This document shows positions 33,501-42,375 of a DNA stretch of 64,000 bases, in pieces. The position numbers and the translations under genes were made by a program. This DNA is from JAUMXJ01 sp041781135 (lineage in GTDB: Bacteria > Bacillota > Clostridia > Peptostreptococcales > Acidaminobacteraceae): assembly GCA_041781135.1 (NCBI GenBank), contig JBHAZV010000006.1:19701-83700 (forward strand). The letters run 5' to 3'. Positions within the stretch are counted from its first letter, which is position 1. Each line of letters begins with the position of its first letter. The notes below the pieces were generated by a model. That model ran no database searches. It was not told the DNA's origin and was given only the letters and a program-made list of their open reading frames with translations.

Positions 33501-34522
33501 CCTTCCCCCATTTTCAAGTATTCGAGCGCCTTACGCATTTCGGCTTCGGTAGACGCCTCGTTTATCTGCCTGCGAACAGCGGCCGCGCCCGGCACAGACT
33601 TCATATACCACGACGCGTGCTTGCGCATTTCGAGCACGGCCCTTTTGCCCTTGTATTCAAGCAATTTGTCAAAGTGCAGGCACGCCGCTTCATAGCGGGA
33701 CATAATGCTCAAATCAGGCTCTTCGCCTATGCGCGCCACAGCACGCATACCGATACAATCACTGATGAATTCACCGGTATAATCACTCGGCGATCCTTCT
33801 GCGCTCTCGTAAAGAATTCTTTCTACCTCGCCAAGCAGCCACGGATGACCCATTGCAGCCCTTCCAATCATCACTCCGTCGCATCCGGTCTCCATGACCA
33901 TGCTCCGAGCATCCTGCACGGAGCGAATGTCGCCATTTCCTATTACAGGAATTTTTAGAGTATTCTTCAGCTTTCTGATATAACTCCAATCTGCGCTGCC
34001 ACCGAACCCCTGTGCTCTCGTCCTGCCGTGAAGGCACACTCTTGCAGCTCCTGCAGCCTCGCACATCCTGCCAAAATCGATGCAATTTATTGAAGACGAG
34101 TCCCAACCAAGCCTGAACTTTACCGATATCGGTTTATTTAATACCTCCACCGCCGTGCGTATAAAGCGCTCCGCCGAAGCGATGTCGCGCATCATCACTG
34201 CGCCGCCGCCGCTGGAAAGCACCTTGGGAGCAGGGCAACCGCAGTTTATATCAAATCCTGCAACATCCTGGGCGTTTAACGAATCTGCGACAGCTCTAAG
34301 CACCTCCGTGGAACTACCGAAAATCTGGCACACATCGTCCGGCTGCGCCTCTAAAATTTCGTAAGTCTTAAAATTTCCATTGTAGAGAGCGTTTATCGAA
34401 ACCATTTCCGTAAACGCTGTTCCGTTAAAAAATAATCTGCAAACTTCCCTAAACGCTCTATCCGTGACTCCCGCAAGCGGCGCGAGATATGTGGTGGGAT
34501 TTTTGCTGAAAAAACCTCCCAC
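33497..34522 (-). CDS. dusB: tRNA-dihydrouridine synthase
   Basis: Reduces uridines in the D loop of tRNA using FMN. The 341-residue protein begins with the TIM barrel YLAPLAGVTDRAFREVC and has FDINCGCPAPKV containing the catalytic cysteine. It also has VKFRLGW, LHGRTRAQGF, GNGDI and GVMIGRAAMGHPW, then a helical C-terminal domain. Its GTG start shares one base with the coaX stop (TAGTG) and uses AGGAG within coaX. The DusB assignment rests on neighbourhood and length. Confidence 0.9.
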   Translation of the reverse strand: MGGFFSKNPTTYLAPLAGVTDRAFREVCRLFFNGTAFTEMVSINALYNGNFKTYEILEAQPDDVCQIFGSSTEVLRAVADSLNAQDVAGFDINCGCPAPKVLSSGGGAVMMRDIASAERFIRTAVEVLNKPISVKFRLGWDSSSINCIDFGRMCEAAGAARVCLHGRTRAQGFGGSADWSYIRKLKNTLKIPVIGNGDIRSVQDARSMVMETGCDGVMIGRAAMGHPWLLGEVERILYESAEGSPSDYTGEFISDCIGMRAVARIGEEPDLSIMSRYEAACLHFDKLLEYKGKRAVLEMRKHASWYMKSVPGAAAVRRQINEASTEAEMRKALEYLKMGEG

Positions 34523-35319
34523 TAAAACACTTCTCCTATCCTGCCGCGCGTTTTTTTGGAATTCATATGGTAGAGAATATTTAATCCGTCAAGAGTAAGA
34601 TTTTTATCTATGACGTCTATTTCCAGGCTGCCCTCGCTGATGAGAGTGGAAAAACCGCCGGTGGCGATAACCTTGGCATCTCCGCCGAGCTCCTCTTTCA
34701 TCTTTTTGACAATGCAATCCACGCTTCCTACATAACCGAAGAAAATCCCCGCCTGAACGCTCTGGTTTGTATTTGTGCAAATAACCTTGTCCATCTTCAT
34801 AAGCTCTACACGCGTGAGCTTTGCAGCCTTTTCATACAAGGCTTCGGCAGATATCTGAATGCCAGGTATTATCGAGCCGCCGAGATATTCAGAATTAGCG
34901 CTTATCGCACAAAAAGTCGTAGCAGTTCCGAAATCGACGATTATAAGCGGCGCGCCGTATTTTTTTACGCCGGCAACAGCATTTACAATCCTGTCCGCCC
35001 CGACCTGCTTAGGATTTTCGTATTTTACATGTATGCCGGTTTTTGTTCCCGGTCCGATAACCATCGGCTCCATACCGAAGTATTTTTGAGTCATATGCAG
35101 AACCGAATACATTACCTGAGGCACCACCGAAGAAATTACAATATCGGATATCTGTTTCTTGTTTATTCCCTCGTTCTGCAAAAACTGATAAATAATTATA
35201 CCGAGTTCATCCGCCGTCCTGCGGCTGTTTGTCTGCACCCTCCAATTTGCAATCAGTTCGTCGCCTTTGTACACCCCGACAACGATATTTGTATTTCCTA
35301 TATCAAGCAGTAATAACAT
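34522..35319 (-). CDS. coaX: Type III pantothenate kinase
   Basis: The first step of coenzyme A synthesis. The ASKHA fold is clear: LLDIGNTNIVVGVY at the start, PKQVGADRIVNAV near 100, VDFGTATTFCAI near 125, and IATGGFSTLI near 225. The length of 265 residues is normal, and the start has AAAGGAGATAA. It heads a tightly packed coaX-dusB-deacetylase unit. Type III kinases are insensitive to CoA feedback. Confidence 0.95.
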   Translation of the reverse strand: MLLLLDIGNTNIVVGVYKGDELIANWRVQTNSRRTADELGIIIYQFLQNEGINKKQISDIVISSVVPQVMYSVLHMTQKYFGMEPMVIGPGTKTGIHVKYENPKQVGADRIVNAVAGVKKYGAPLIIVDFGTATTFCAISANSEYLGGSIIPGIQISAEALYEKAAKLTRVELMKMDKVICTNTNQSVQAGIFFGYVGSVDCIVKKMKEELGGDAKVIATGGFSTLISEGSLEIDVIDKNLTLDGLNILYHMNSKKTRGRIGEVF

Positions 35320-35351
35320 TTATCTCCTTTATAACTTCCGCTCCGCAAAAA

Positions 35352-36863
35352 CTAAGCCGCCAGTTCATACACAAACCCGACAGGCTCGCCGTAATTATGA
35401 TAAAAATCGTCGATAATCGGTTCGAGTGGATCGCCATACCAGTCGTGACCTTCCCTGAAGTAGTCAAAACGATGATCATTTGATAATACATCGAGTTCCA
35501 TATTAAAGTATTCGCTTACAGGCGCTAACGACTTAAAAATGCCATCGCGAAGCTCGTTTTTATTATCCCATGTAGAATCCACAACCATCCATTTCCCATT
35601 TACAAACACGACATTCCAGGCATGATTGTTGGTATCGACATCGAATTGATCGGTCATCGCATTGTGTCTGATCGGTCCCACCACTTTTGTAGCAGGAATG
35701 CCCTGAATTCTGCACATATCCGTCAGCAATATGGACATCCCCCAGCACTGAGTAAAGCGATGTAAGATTATTAGGGCGCTGGTATCAACGTTGAAACCTT
35801 CTTGCTCGCCCCCGCCGAGATCCTTGTAATCAAAGTTATAGTATACATGGCGAGCTATCCAGTCGTGCATTGCGCGGACCTTTTCATAATCGGTTGTAAG
35901 CCCTTTGCATATCTCATCTGACAGTTTCCTTATGGCAGTATACTCCTCCTGACTGAGCTGCGCTTTGCTGAGATAGTACTCAGGTGCAAGCAGAGAATTG
36001 TATACTTCATAATTGTTTTCCACAGCATCGGACTTCTTAAATACCAATTTGCCGTTCACTCTTTCAATATTAATAACTCCGTCGTAAATGCTGTTAAAAA
36101 TATACAAATCTTCATTCTCCGAATCGTTCGACCGCACATCTATGTACACCTTGTAGCTTCTATTGCCGTTTATATCAAAATATCCACTGAACGACTTGTC
36201 TGATTGGAACTTATGATAACCAGAGTTGCCGTCATGCACGATTTCATTCTCTATGTACAATTCCTCAGTATCACTAAGGATATGCGGAATAACATACACA
36301 TTAATATAATTGGCGTCGTAATATGAAAGCATGCCCTCGTAGTAAACTCGATTGCCTCTTATTACAAGTTTAAAATAATTGTTTTGATCGAGACTAGTGA
36401 TCAGATAATTATCATAAAGCAAACCCGGAATCAAAGGCTTTGAGCCATCCGAAGTCATTCCGACCGCTTGGATATCGCCATCCCAGACGACTTTCACGCC
36501 AAATGCCTCGCTTACTGCGCGCAAAGGAACGAGAGTCCTCCCACCATTTATTACAGGAGCAACATCGATTTCGGCAGCTTTTCCGTTGATATACATCGTA
36601 TTGCTACCAATTGCAAGCTTTACGTTAAGATCGTTGCCACCATCGGCAGTTATGCTTCTTGTATCGGCATCCCAGGTTACTTCTGCGCCTAATTTTTCAA
36701 ATATTGCCCTCATCGGAACCATCGTCCTGCCATCGATGATCATCGGCTCGACATCAAATTCCATTTTTTTGCCGTTCATGTACACGTCAATTGCAAATAT
36801 CGGAGCTGCAAGTACGACCAGCACTACCAAAATAACCGTGACCCTTAGCATTAACTTTTTCAT
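35352..36863 (-). CDS. Secreted transglutaminase-like protein with two copper-amine-oxidase-N stalk domains
   Basis: A 503-residue exported protein. After a signal peptide (LMLRVTVILVVLVVLAAPIFA) there are two stalk domains, each with the DGRTMVPMRAIFEKLGAEV or GRTLVPLRAVSEAFGVKV pattern. A middle beta-rich region of unknown type follows, then a transglutaminase-like core. The triad is Cys in FTQCWGMS, His in NHAWNVV and Asp in VVDSTWD. Such proteins act at the cell wall; the substrate is unknown. The frame is open to 36959, but the ATG at 36863 follows AAAGGGGG and begins the signal peptide, so the shorter form is used. A TATAAT lies at 36891-36896 on the minus strand. Confidence 0.88.
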   Translation of the reverse strand: MKKLMLRVTVILVVLVVLAAPIFAIDVYMNGKKMEFDVEPMIIDGRTMVPMRAIFEKLGAEVTWDADTRSITADGGNDLNVKLAIGSNTMYINGKAAEIDVAPVINGGRTLVPLRAVSEAFGVKVVWDGDIQAVGMTSDGSKPLIPGLLYDNYLITSLDQNNYFKLVIRGNRVYYEGMLSYYDANYINVYVIPHILSDTEELYIENEIVHDGNSGYHKFQSDKSFSGYFDINGNRSYKVYIDVRSNDSENEDLYIFNSIYDGVINIERVNGKLVFKKSDAVENNYEVYNSLLAPEYYLSKAQLSQEEYTAIRKLSDEICKGLTTDYEKVRAMHDWIARHVYYNFDYKDLGGGEQEGFNVDTSALIILHRFTQCWGMSILLTDMCRIQGIPATKVVGPIRHNAMTDQFDVDTNNHAWNVVFVNGKWMVVDSTWDNKNELRDGIFKSLAPVSEYFNMELDVLSNDHRFDYFREGHDWYGDPLEPIIDDFYHNYGEPVGFVYELAA

Positions 36864-36952
36864 TTTAGCCCCCTTTCTCTTATAATCAATATTATACACC
36901 AAAACCCGATAATTTTTTGATAAAATCAAAAGCGCCGCCCAATCGGCAGGGG

Positions 36953-37041
36953 TTAACACAGAAAAATCACATATCTAAGTAATATCTGTCTAAGCCTTAT
37001 CTGTCCAAACCGTATCTGTCTAAACAATATCTATCTGAGCC
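36953..37041 (-). repeat. Imperfect 15-base tandem repeats at and beyond the metI stop
   Basis: About four and a half copies of a unit like CTTAGACAGATA recur every 15 bases on the minus strand. The first copy contains the metI stop codon TAG where the others have CAG. Beyond the stop the frame stays open 25 more codons, in a five-residue period (RLRQI, RFGQI, LFRQI), to a TAA at 36953. Confidence 0.75.
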
Positions 37042-37723
37042 TTTTATCCATTCGCTTTGCAAGCCTGTCGCCTATCGCCTGAACCGCAAATACCAGCAAA
37101 ACGAGCGCAATCACAGCAAAGATCATAACAAGAGTCTTGTAACGGTAATAACCATAATTTATTGCTATCTTTCCAAGGCCTCCGCCTCCTATTATTCCGC
37201 TCATTGCAGAGTATCCAAGTATAGTAGTAAAGGCAATAGTAGTTCCGGAAATAAGAGAAGGCACGCTTTCGGGTACAAGAACCCTTGCGACTATCTGAAA
37301 AGGCGATGCTCCCATACTCTGCGCAGCCTCTACTATATTGGGATCGACCTCCCGTATCGACGACTCCACGAGTCTGGCAACAAACGGAAATGACGCTATC
37401 ACTAATGGCACGATGGATGCAAATGTTCCGACCGCAGTACTTGCTATAAGCCTTGTCAGAGGCACTGCAAGCATCATTATTATTAAAAACGGCACCGATC
37501 TCAAAAGATTTATTAAAGAGCCGACAAACGCGAGAATCGGTCTTGGTACTCTAAGCAAATCGCCTGCTGCAAGGAGCAGACCTATCGGCATACCGATGAT
37601 CAGAGAAAATAAAGTTGAAAGTAATGTGACATAAACCGTCTCATATATTGCAAGCGGAAACTCTCTGACAAGTATGTCGAATGCTTCTACAACATTCTTT
37701 TCTGCAAATACATTTTGAATCAT
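37031..37723 (-). CDS. metI: Methionine ABC transporter permease MetI
   Basis: The membrane component of the MetNIQ importer. The 230 residues have five transmembrane helices. The EAA loop for contact with MetN reads EAAQSMGASPFQIVARVLVPE (in part), near residue 135. The first ATG follows GGAGGAATA and shares one base with the metN stop (TAATG). The C-terminus KRMDKRLR ends inside a tandem repeat. If the TAG were read through, 25 residues would be added. Confidence 0.95.
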   Translation of the reverse strand: MIQNVFAEKNVVEAFDILVREFPLAIYETVYVTLLSTLFSLIIGMPIGLLLAAGDLLRVPRPILAFVGSLINLLRSVPFLIIMMLAVPLTRLIASTAVGTFASIVPLVIASFPFVARLVESSIREVDPNIVEAAQSMGASPFQIVARVLVPESVPSLISGTTIAFTTILGYSAMSGIIGGGGLGKIAINYGYYRYKTLVMIFAVIALVLLVFAVQAIGDRLAKRMDKRLR

Positions 37724-38784
37724 TATTCCTCCTCGCCCGGCGTATTAAGCAGCGAATTGCCCGGCGCGTCACACTGAGCACCCGAATCTCCAAGCTCTAT
37801 TTCTTCGGCAAATATGTCGTTTTCACTTCGCAGAAAATCGATCGCCGCACACAGCTCCCTGTCGCCTCCGGATATGCCCAGCAGCATATTTCCATATACT
37901 CTGCCCTCAATATTTCTCGTATTTGCAGAAAGTATATTTGCTCTTATGCCTTTATCCTGCGCAAGAGTCGCGATAAGCGGTGTATTTGTAGCTCTTTCGC
38001 CCCTGAATACCACTCTTATGTAACGCTCGCCCCGCGCCGACACCGCAAGCTCCTGCGGGTACACAAGCCTTTTTGCGGCATCTGAACGCGGGCTTGCAAA
38101 GACGTCAGAAACCCTGCCGGATTCCGCAAGCCTGCCTCCATCAAGTATGGCTACGCGGCTGCAAACTTCCTCCACTATAGACATCTGATGAGTGATAATA
38201 ACTATCGTTATTCCTAATTTTTTATTTATCTCACGCAAAAGTTCGAGCACAGAGCTCGTCGTCTTCGGGTCGAGCGCACTGGTCGCCTCGTCGCAGAGCA
38301 GCACCTTGGGTTCGGTTGCCAGCGCCCTTGCTATCGCAACCCTCTGCTTTTGTCCTCCCGATAACTGCGAAGGGTATGACGCCGCCTTATCCTCCAGACC
38401 GACAAGCGCAAGCAGCTCACGCGCGCGCTTTTCCGCAGCTTTCTTTCCGGCTCCCGCAAGCAGCATCGGAAAACACACATTTTGCAGGCAATTTCTCTGG
38501 AGAAGCAGGTTAAATCCCTGAAATATCATTGCAATACTGCGCCTCATCTGCCTGAGTTCTCTGTCATTCAAAGCTCCAATGTCCACCCCGTCTATTACGA
38601 CACTCCCGCTTTCCGGTCTTTCGAGCATATTGATGCACCTCACAAGAGTGCTCTTGCCCGCCCCGCTCATGCCGATGATTCCAAAAATTTCGCCGGTTTC
38701 AATCGTAATGGAAATATCGCGAAGTGCAGCCACATCTCCGGAAGCGGCCGAAAACGTCTTGGTAAGTTTGGTGATCTCTATCAT
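37723..38784 (-). CDS. metN: Methionine ABC transporter ATPase MetN
   Basis: The ATPase of the methionine importer. Walker A GMSGAGKST lies near residue 38, the signature LSGGQKQRVAIARAL near 140, and Walker B LLCDEATSALDP near 160. The C-terminal 100 residues form a NIL domain (regulatory, methionine-binding; GERYIRVVFRG to SENDIFAEEIE). The open frame extends to 38808, but the ATG at 38784 (MIEITKLTKTF) has AGGAG at normal distance. A palindromic spacer separates it from metQ. Confidence 0.95.
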   Translation of the reverse strand: MIEITKLTKTFSAASGDVAALRDISITIETGEIFGIIGMSGAGKSTLVRCINMLERPESGSVVIDGVDIGALNDRELRQMRRSIAMIFQGFNLLLQRNCLQNVCFPMLLAGAGKKAAEKRARELLALVGLEDKAASYPSQLSGGQKQRVAIARALATEPKVLLCDEATSALDPKTTSSVLELLREINKKLGITIVIITHQMSIVEEVCSRVAILDGGRLAESGRVSDVFASPRSDAAKRLVYPQELAVSARGERYIRVVFRGERATNTPLIATLAQDKGIRANILSANTRNIEGRVYGNMLLGISGGDRELCAAIDFLRSENDIFAEEIELGDSGAQCDAPGNSLLNTPGEEE

Positions 38785-38810
38785 GCATCTCCTCTCATTC
38801 ACAAACAAAC

Positions 38811-38862
38811 GCAGCGCTCACGCGCAGGCAGAGACAGATCCGCCGATACGCGCAGGCGCTGC
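38811..38862 (-). repeat. Palindromic spacer between metQ and metN
   Basis: GCAGCGC (38811-38817) and GCGCTGC (38856-38862) are inverted, and between them CGCGCAGGC occurs twice. An mRNA hairpin here could protect the metQ 3' end and raise binding protein over ATPase, as in other importer operons (inference). Confidence 0.5.
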
Positions 38863-38870
38863 ACCGATAA

Positions 38871-39794
38871 CTATTTTATTTCTTCCAAGGACTTAAGTTT
38901 TCCGCCGTAAATCCCCATCGGTTCAACGTGAACAACAGATACCGGCACTATATTCGTTCCCTGCTCAGCATTGAAATTATCGAGGTACGGCACATGCTGG
39001 AAATAATTAGCATCTATGTCGCCGCTCTCTACAGCAAGGTTCGGCTGTACATAATCGGTGAACTCCACAATCTTTAGAGTGATGCCCTTTTCCGCCAATA
39101 TTTTTTCTGCAACTGCAAGTATTTCCGCGTGCGGAGTAGGCGATGCGCCTACAGAGATTGTCTTGCCTTTCAGAGCTTCGTAATCAAGCGCAGAGTCGTA
39201 ACCATCCGTTAATGTCTCTGCTACAGATATTACCCCGCCGCCGTATTTTTCGGCAATAAAATCCGCTACCTGCCTGCTCTCAAGCGCCGCAACGAGCGCC
39301 TTTACAAGATCGCTGCCCTCATTGCCTTTTTTAACCGCAAGTATATTGCCGTAAGCCGAATAAGAGCCCTCTATTGCCACAGAATCTGTCACCGGATTAA
39401 GTCCGGCGTCTATTGCATAGTTGGAGTTTATCACCGCAAAATCGACATCTACGAGCACATTCGGAAGCTGTGCTGCCTCAACCTCAAAAAACTCGATATT
39501 GTAAGGATTTTCGACAATATCCCGCGGGGTTGCCGCAATTCCCGCATCATCCCTGAGCTTGATAAGCTCGTTAGCCTGAAGCAGCAGAAGCGCCCTCGCC
39601 TCATTTGTGGTGTCGTTAGGAACGGCTATCTTTATGCTTTTCTGCGACCCCACCGCCGAAGTCGTCTGTTCTTCCGATGACGCCGCAGAAACGGAAGCGC
39701 CTGAAGTTGCCTGCGTATTTCCGCACGACGATACCAAAAGCGCCGAAGCTAATACAAAAAGCGCCACAGTTAATTTCACCAAATTTTTCTTCAT
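38871..39794 (-). CDS. metQ: Methionine-binding lipoprotein MetQ
   Basis: The substrate-binding protein of the importer, anchored by a lipid at the cysteine of LLVSSCGN (about residue 24). After a Ser/Ala/Thr-rich tether the NlpA-type fold starts at SIKIAVPNDTTNEARAL and includes FFEVEAAQLPNVL, INSNYAIDAGL and ANYFQHVPYLDNF. The frame begins at 39806; the ATG at 39794 (MKKNLVKL) lies seven bases after GGAGG and starts a normal signal peptide. It is preceded by the methionine-rich leader and terminator described separately. Confidence 0.95.
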   Translation of the reverse strand: MKKNLVKLTVALFVLASALLVSSCGNTQATSGASVSAASSEEQTTSAVGSQKSIKIAVPNDTTNEARALLLLQANELIKLRDDAGIAATPRDIVENPYNIEFFEVEAAQLPNVLVDVDFAVINSNYAIDAGLNPVTDSVAIEGSYSAYGNILAVKKGNEGSDLVKALVAALESRQVADFIAEKYGGGVISVAETLTDGYDSALDYEALKGKTISVGASPTPHAEILAVAEKILAEKGITLKIVEFTDYVQPNLAVESGDIDANYFQHVPYLDNFNAEQGTNIVPVSVVHVEPMGIYGGKLKSLEEIK

Positions 39795-39897
39795 CATTTC
39801 CTCCATGCGATTAAATCGCTGATTATTTGCCGCGCCTAAGATAAATCATCCTTATCCCGCGCCCCCTCTGACAAGGGCAAAGTCTTTGGGTCAGAGA

Positions 39898-39927
39898 TAA
39901 AAAAAGAGGGAGAGTAACTCTCCCTCT
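39898..39927 (-). terminator. Strong intrinsic terminator in the metQNI leader
   Basis: On the minus strand AGAGGGAGAG and CTCTCCCTCT form a perfect 10-base-pair stem around TTA, followed by seven Ts. It lies 22 bases after the leader ORF stop and about 100 bases before metQ. Between it and metQ, CTCTGAC and GTCAGAG (39873-39896) form another hairpin without a T run. Confidence 0.92.
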
Positions 39928-39949
39928 GTCCTCAAAAACTATTATGCGG

Positions 39950-40063
39950 TTATACGCGCGCTATCGGGGGGTTACACTTAAAATTTTGTTCAGCAAGACA
40001 CATGCACATCATTATGCACATGTTCATAGACATATTCATCATTGTCATTGCTGTGAAATTCAA
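39950..40063 (-). CDS. Methionine-rich leader peptide of the metQNI operon
   Basis: A 37-codon frame with a TTG start five bases after AAGGAGG. Codons 6 to 22 include nine ATG codons (6, 8, 9, 11, 13, 15, 18, 19 and 21) and three cysteine codons, reading MTMMNMSMNMC then IMMCMC. It ends in a TAA. It sits between a promoter (40118-40146) and a perfect terminator (39898-39927), upstream of a methionine importer. Established parallels are the his, trp and leu leaders of enterobacteria, where ribosome stalling at codons of the scarce amino acid prevents termination. I infer the same here for charged Met-tRNA. Peptide product and stalling are not proven by sequence. Confidence 0.82.
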   Translation of the reverse strand: MNFTAMTMMNMSMNMCIMMCMCLAEQNFKCNPPIARV

Positions 40064-40117
40064 GCCTGCCTCCTTATTTTCGCCATTCGTATTCATAACA
40101 CGAACAACATTGACGCA

Positions 40118-40146
40118 ACTGTAGCACGCAGGATTTGCATTGTCCA
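40118..40146 (-). promoter_or_regulatory. Promoter of the metQNI leader transcript
   Basis: Minus-strand TGGACA (40141-40146), 17 bases, TACAGT (40118-40123). The start would be near 40111, about 48 bases before the leader ORF. Confidence 0.65.
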
Positions 40147-40214
40147 GTTAATTTTTTGTAATTTTTATCGCCAAATCACATCATGCTGTGTTGTCGCCAC
40201 CGTCTGTCAAGCCA

Positions 40215-41255
40215 TTACTTAACAGGACAAAGATCTTCCTTACCTGTGAGCGACTTTATAAAATCGACCAGAAGTTTTATTTCAGCTTCTATGTCCTTGA
40301 GATTGACGACCTCGCTCGGAGAATGCATGTAGCGAAGCGGCAGAGATACCAGCGCAACCGGAACACCGGCTCCCGTAAAACGCATTGTGTCGGCGTCCGT
40401 GCCTGTCCTGCGCGGAGCGAGCTCGTACTGTATATCGTGCTTATTCTTTTTTGCAGATTCTATCAGCATATTGTTTACCACCCTGCTCACCTGCGGACCA
40501 AAAGCTATAACCGGCCCTCCTCCGAGCTTTACATCCCCGTCCTTTGCAGCCGAAGAGCTTGGATCATCCGTAGCAAATGTCACGTCACACGCGATTGCAA
40601 TACTTGGCTTTAGAGATGACGCTGCAAAATATGCGCCTCCCTGATTTGTCTCCTCATTTACAGTACTGACAGCGTGAAGCGCCACATTTATTTTTTCCTT
40701 TGCAAGCTCCTTTACCACTTCGGATATTATAAACAGCCCGCTGCGGTTGTCGAGCGCCCTGCCAACAACATTATTATTTTGAAGGTAATCCAGATTCAGA
40801 TCATATATTACATAGTCGCCTACGCTGACTATTTTCTTTAGTTCCTTCCCATCCTTTGCGCCGCAGTCGATAAGCAGACCATCCACATCGAGCTCGCCCT
40901 TCTGGCCTCCCTTGTGTTCAGGCGGCACGGCAACCACTCCGATGATCGTCTTTTTACCGAGAACCCTCACTCTGCTGCCGATTGCCGGCTTTGCGCTAAT
41001 ACCGCCTATTGCGGCGACAGAAATATAACCCTTGTCGTCGATGTGGCGTACCATGAACGCGATCTCGTCAGAGTGCGCTGCCAAAAGTACACTGAAATCA
41101 GCCCCTCCGTTTAGGGTCGCAATCACATTGCCCGCACCGTCAGTGCTGATCTTGGCGTATTTTTTCATTTCGTCCTTCCAAAGCTTTTGGATACCAGCCT
41201 CCGCACCCGACGGCGACGGAGTAGATATCAGCTTTTCAAAAAATCCTAAATCCAT
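40215..41255 (-). CDS. M42 family aminopeptidase
   Basis: A dinuclear-metal, self-compartmentalising aminopeptidase of 346 residues. Metal and catalytic positions are seen in LLAAHSDEIAFM (about 62-73), RALDNRSG (about 180), STVNEETNQGG (about 212), ACDVTFA (about 236) and RYMHSPSEV (about 317). The family trims peptides to amino acids in the cytosol. It lies after the pilT gene on the same strand and ends 70 bases before the metQNI promoter; no clear terminator separates them. Confidence 0.92.
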   Translation of the reverse strand: MDLGFFEKLISTPSPSGAEAGIQKLWKDEMKKYAKISTDGAGNVIATLNGGADFSVLLAAHSDEIAFMVRHIDDKGYISVAAIGGISAKPAIGSRVRVLGKKTIIGVVAVPPEHKGGQKGELDVDGLLIDCGAKDGKELKKIVSVGDYVIYDLNLDYLQNNNVVGRALDNRSGLFIISEVVKELAKEKINVALHAVSTVNEETNQGGAYFAASSLKPSIAIACDVTFATDDPSSSAAKDGDVKLGGGPVIAFGPQVSRVVNNMLIESAKKNKHDIQYELAPRRTGTDADTMRFTGAGVPVALVSLPLRYMHSPSEVVNLKDIEAEIKLLVDFIKSLTGKEDLCPVK

Positions 41256-41308
41256 TACTGTAAAACCTTCCTCGTTTTATTGTCTGTTCAAAATTACTTT
41301 GTGTTTAA

Positions 41309-42367
41309 TTACTTTGCATTTATATAGCGCTGCAATGTTTCAGGGTTGATGCTAAAATGCTTTGCATCGACCTCAGTTATAAGCCCGTCCTTATAAAGCT
41401 GGGCAAGTGAGTAATCCATGCTTATCATTCCCTCGGCGCGTCCTGAATGAATCGCAGCCTCTATCTGCGGGATTTTACCCTCCCTGATGAGGTTTCTGAT
41501 AGCATGATTTACTATCATGATTTCGAATGCCGGAACTCTGCCGCCGCCTATTTTCGGCACTAATTGCTGAGATACCACCGCTTTGAGCACTGTCGAGAGC
41601 TGAATCCTGATCTGATCCTGCTGATTGGAAGGGAATACGTCGATAACCCTGTCCACAGTCTTTGCGCCGCCCACGGTATGCAGAGTGGAAAGCACCAGAT
41701 GCCCCGTCTCTGCGGCAGTCATAGCTATTGACATAGTCTCGTAATCGCGCATTTCGCCTATAAGTATGACATCAGGCGCCTGCCTGAGCGAAGCCCTGAG
41801 CCCCGCATGATAAGACTGAGTATCTATTCCTATTTCACGCTGATTTACAATGCTTTTGTCATGCTTGTGTATGAACTCGATAGGGTCTTCTAAAGTGAGG
41901 ATATGGCACTGCCTCTCACGATTTATCCTATCTATTATGCACGCAAGAGTTGTAGACTTTCCGCTACCGGTAGGGCCGGTTACGAGCACGAGCCCCTTGG
42001 TGAGATTCCTGACATCGAGGACCTCCTCTGGTATCATGAGTTTGCCCGTATCCAATATGTCGAATTTAAGCACCCTTATTGCAGCAGCGTGCGAATTCCT
42101 TTGAACATACACGTCTATCCTGAACCTTCCTACACCGGGGACCGAATACGAAAAGTCGAGCTCACCCCTCTTCAAAAACTCGTTGTACTTTACATCGTCC
42201 GAAAATAACTGATGTATAAGTTCGCGAGTGTCATTCGGCATAAGAGGTGCAGTTCCATATTTTTCCAAATTGCTGTCTATCTTAAATACCGGCGGAACAC
42301 CGACTGTGAGAAAAATATCCGATGCATTTTTCTCTACTCCGATTTTCATAAGTTCTGTAATATGCAT
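41309..42367 (-). CDS. pilT: PilT family type IV pilus retraction ATPase
   Basis: A hexameric secretion ATPase of 352 residues. It has Walker A GPTGSGKSTT, the Asp box HILTLEDPIEFIHKHDKSI (in part), Walker B DVILIGEMRDYET and the His box GHLVLSTLHT. The C-terminal IPQIEAAIHSGRAEGMISMD corresponds to the PilT AIRNLIREGK..Q region. The frame extends to 42439, but the ATG at 42367 (MHITELMKIG) follows AGGAG. It is the last gene of a small pilus-like operon. PilT proteins normally retract pili; no extension ATPase PilB is present here. Confidence 0.92.
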   Translation of the reverse strand: MHITELMKIGVEKNASDIFLTVGVPPVFKIDSNLEKYGTAPLMPNDTRELIHQLFSDDVKYNEFLKRGELDFSYSVPGVGRFRIDVYVQRNSHAAAIRVLKFDILDTGKLMIPEEVLDVRNLTKGLVLVTGPTGSGKSTTLACIIDRINRERQCHILTLEDPIEFIHKHDKSIVNQREIGIDTQSYHAGLRASLRQAPDVILIGEMRDYETMSIAMTAAETGHLVLSTLHTVGGAKTVDRVIDVFPSNQQDQIRIQLSTVLKAVVSQQLVPKIGGGRVPAFEIMIVNHAIRNLIREGKIPQIEAAIHSGRAEGMISMDYSLAQLYKDGLITEVDAKHFSINPETLQRYINAK

Positions 42368-42375
42368 AACAACTC

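Noticed and set aside
39807..40214. SAM riboswitch or T-box upstream of metQ
   Set aside because: The leader lacks the S-box core and the conserved T-box sequence. The sequence before the terminator is instead a translated-looking ORF.
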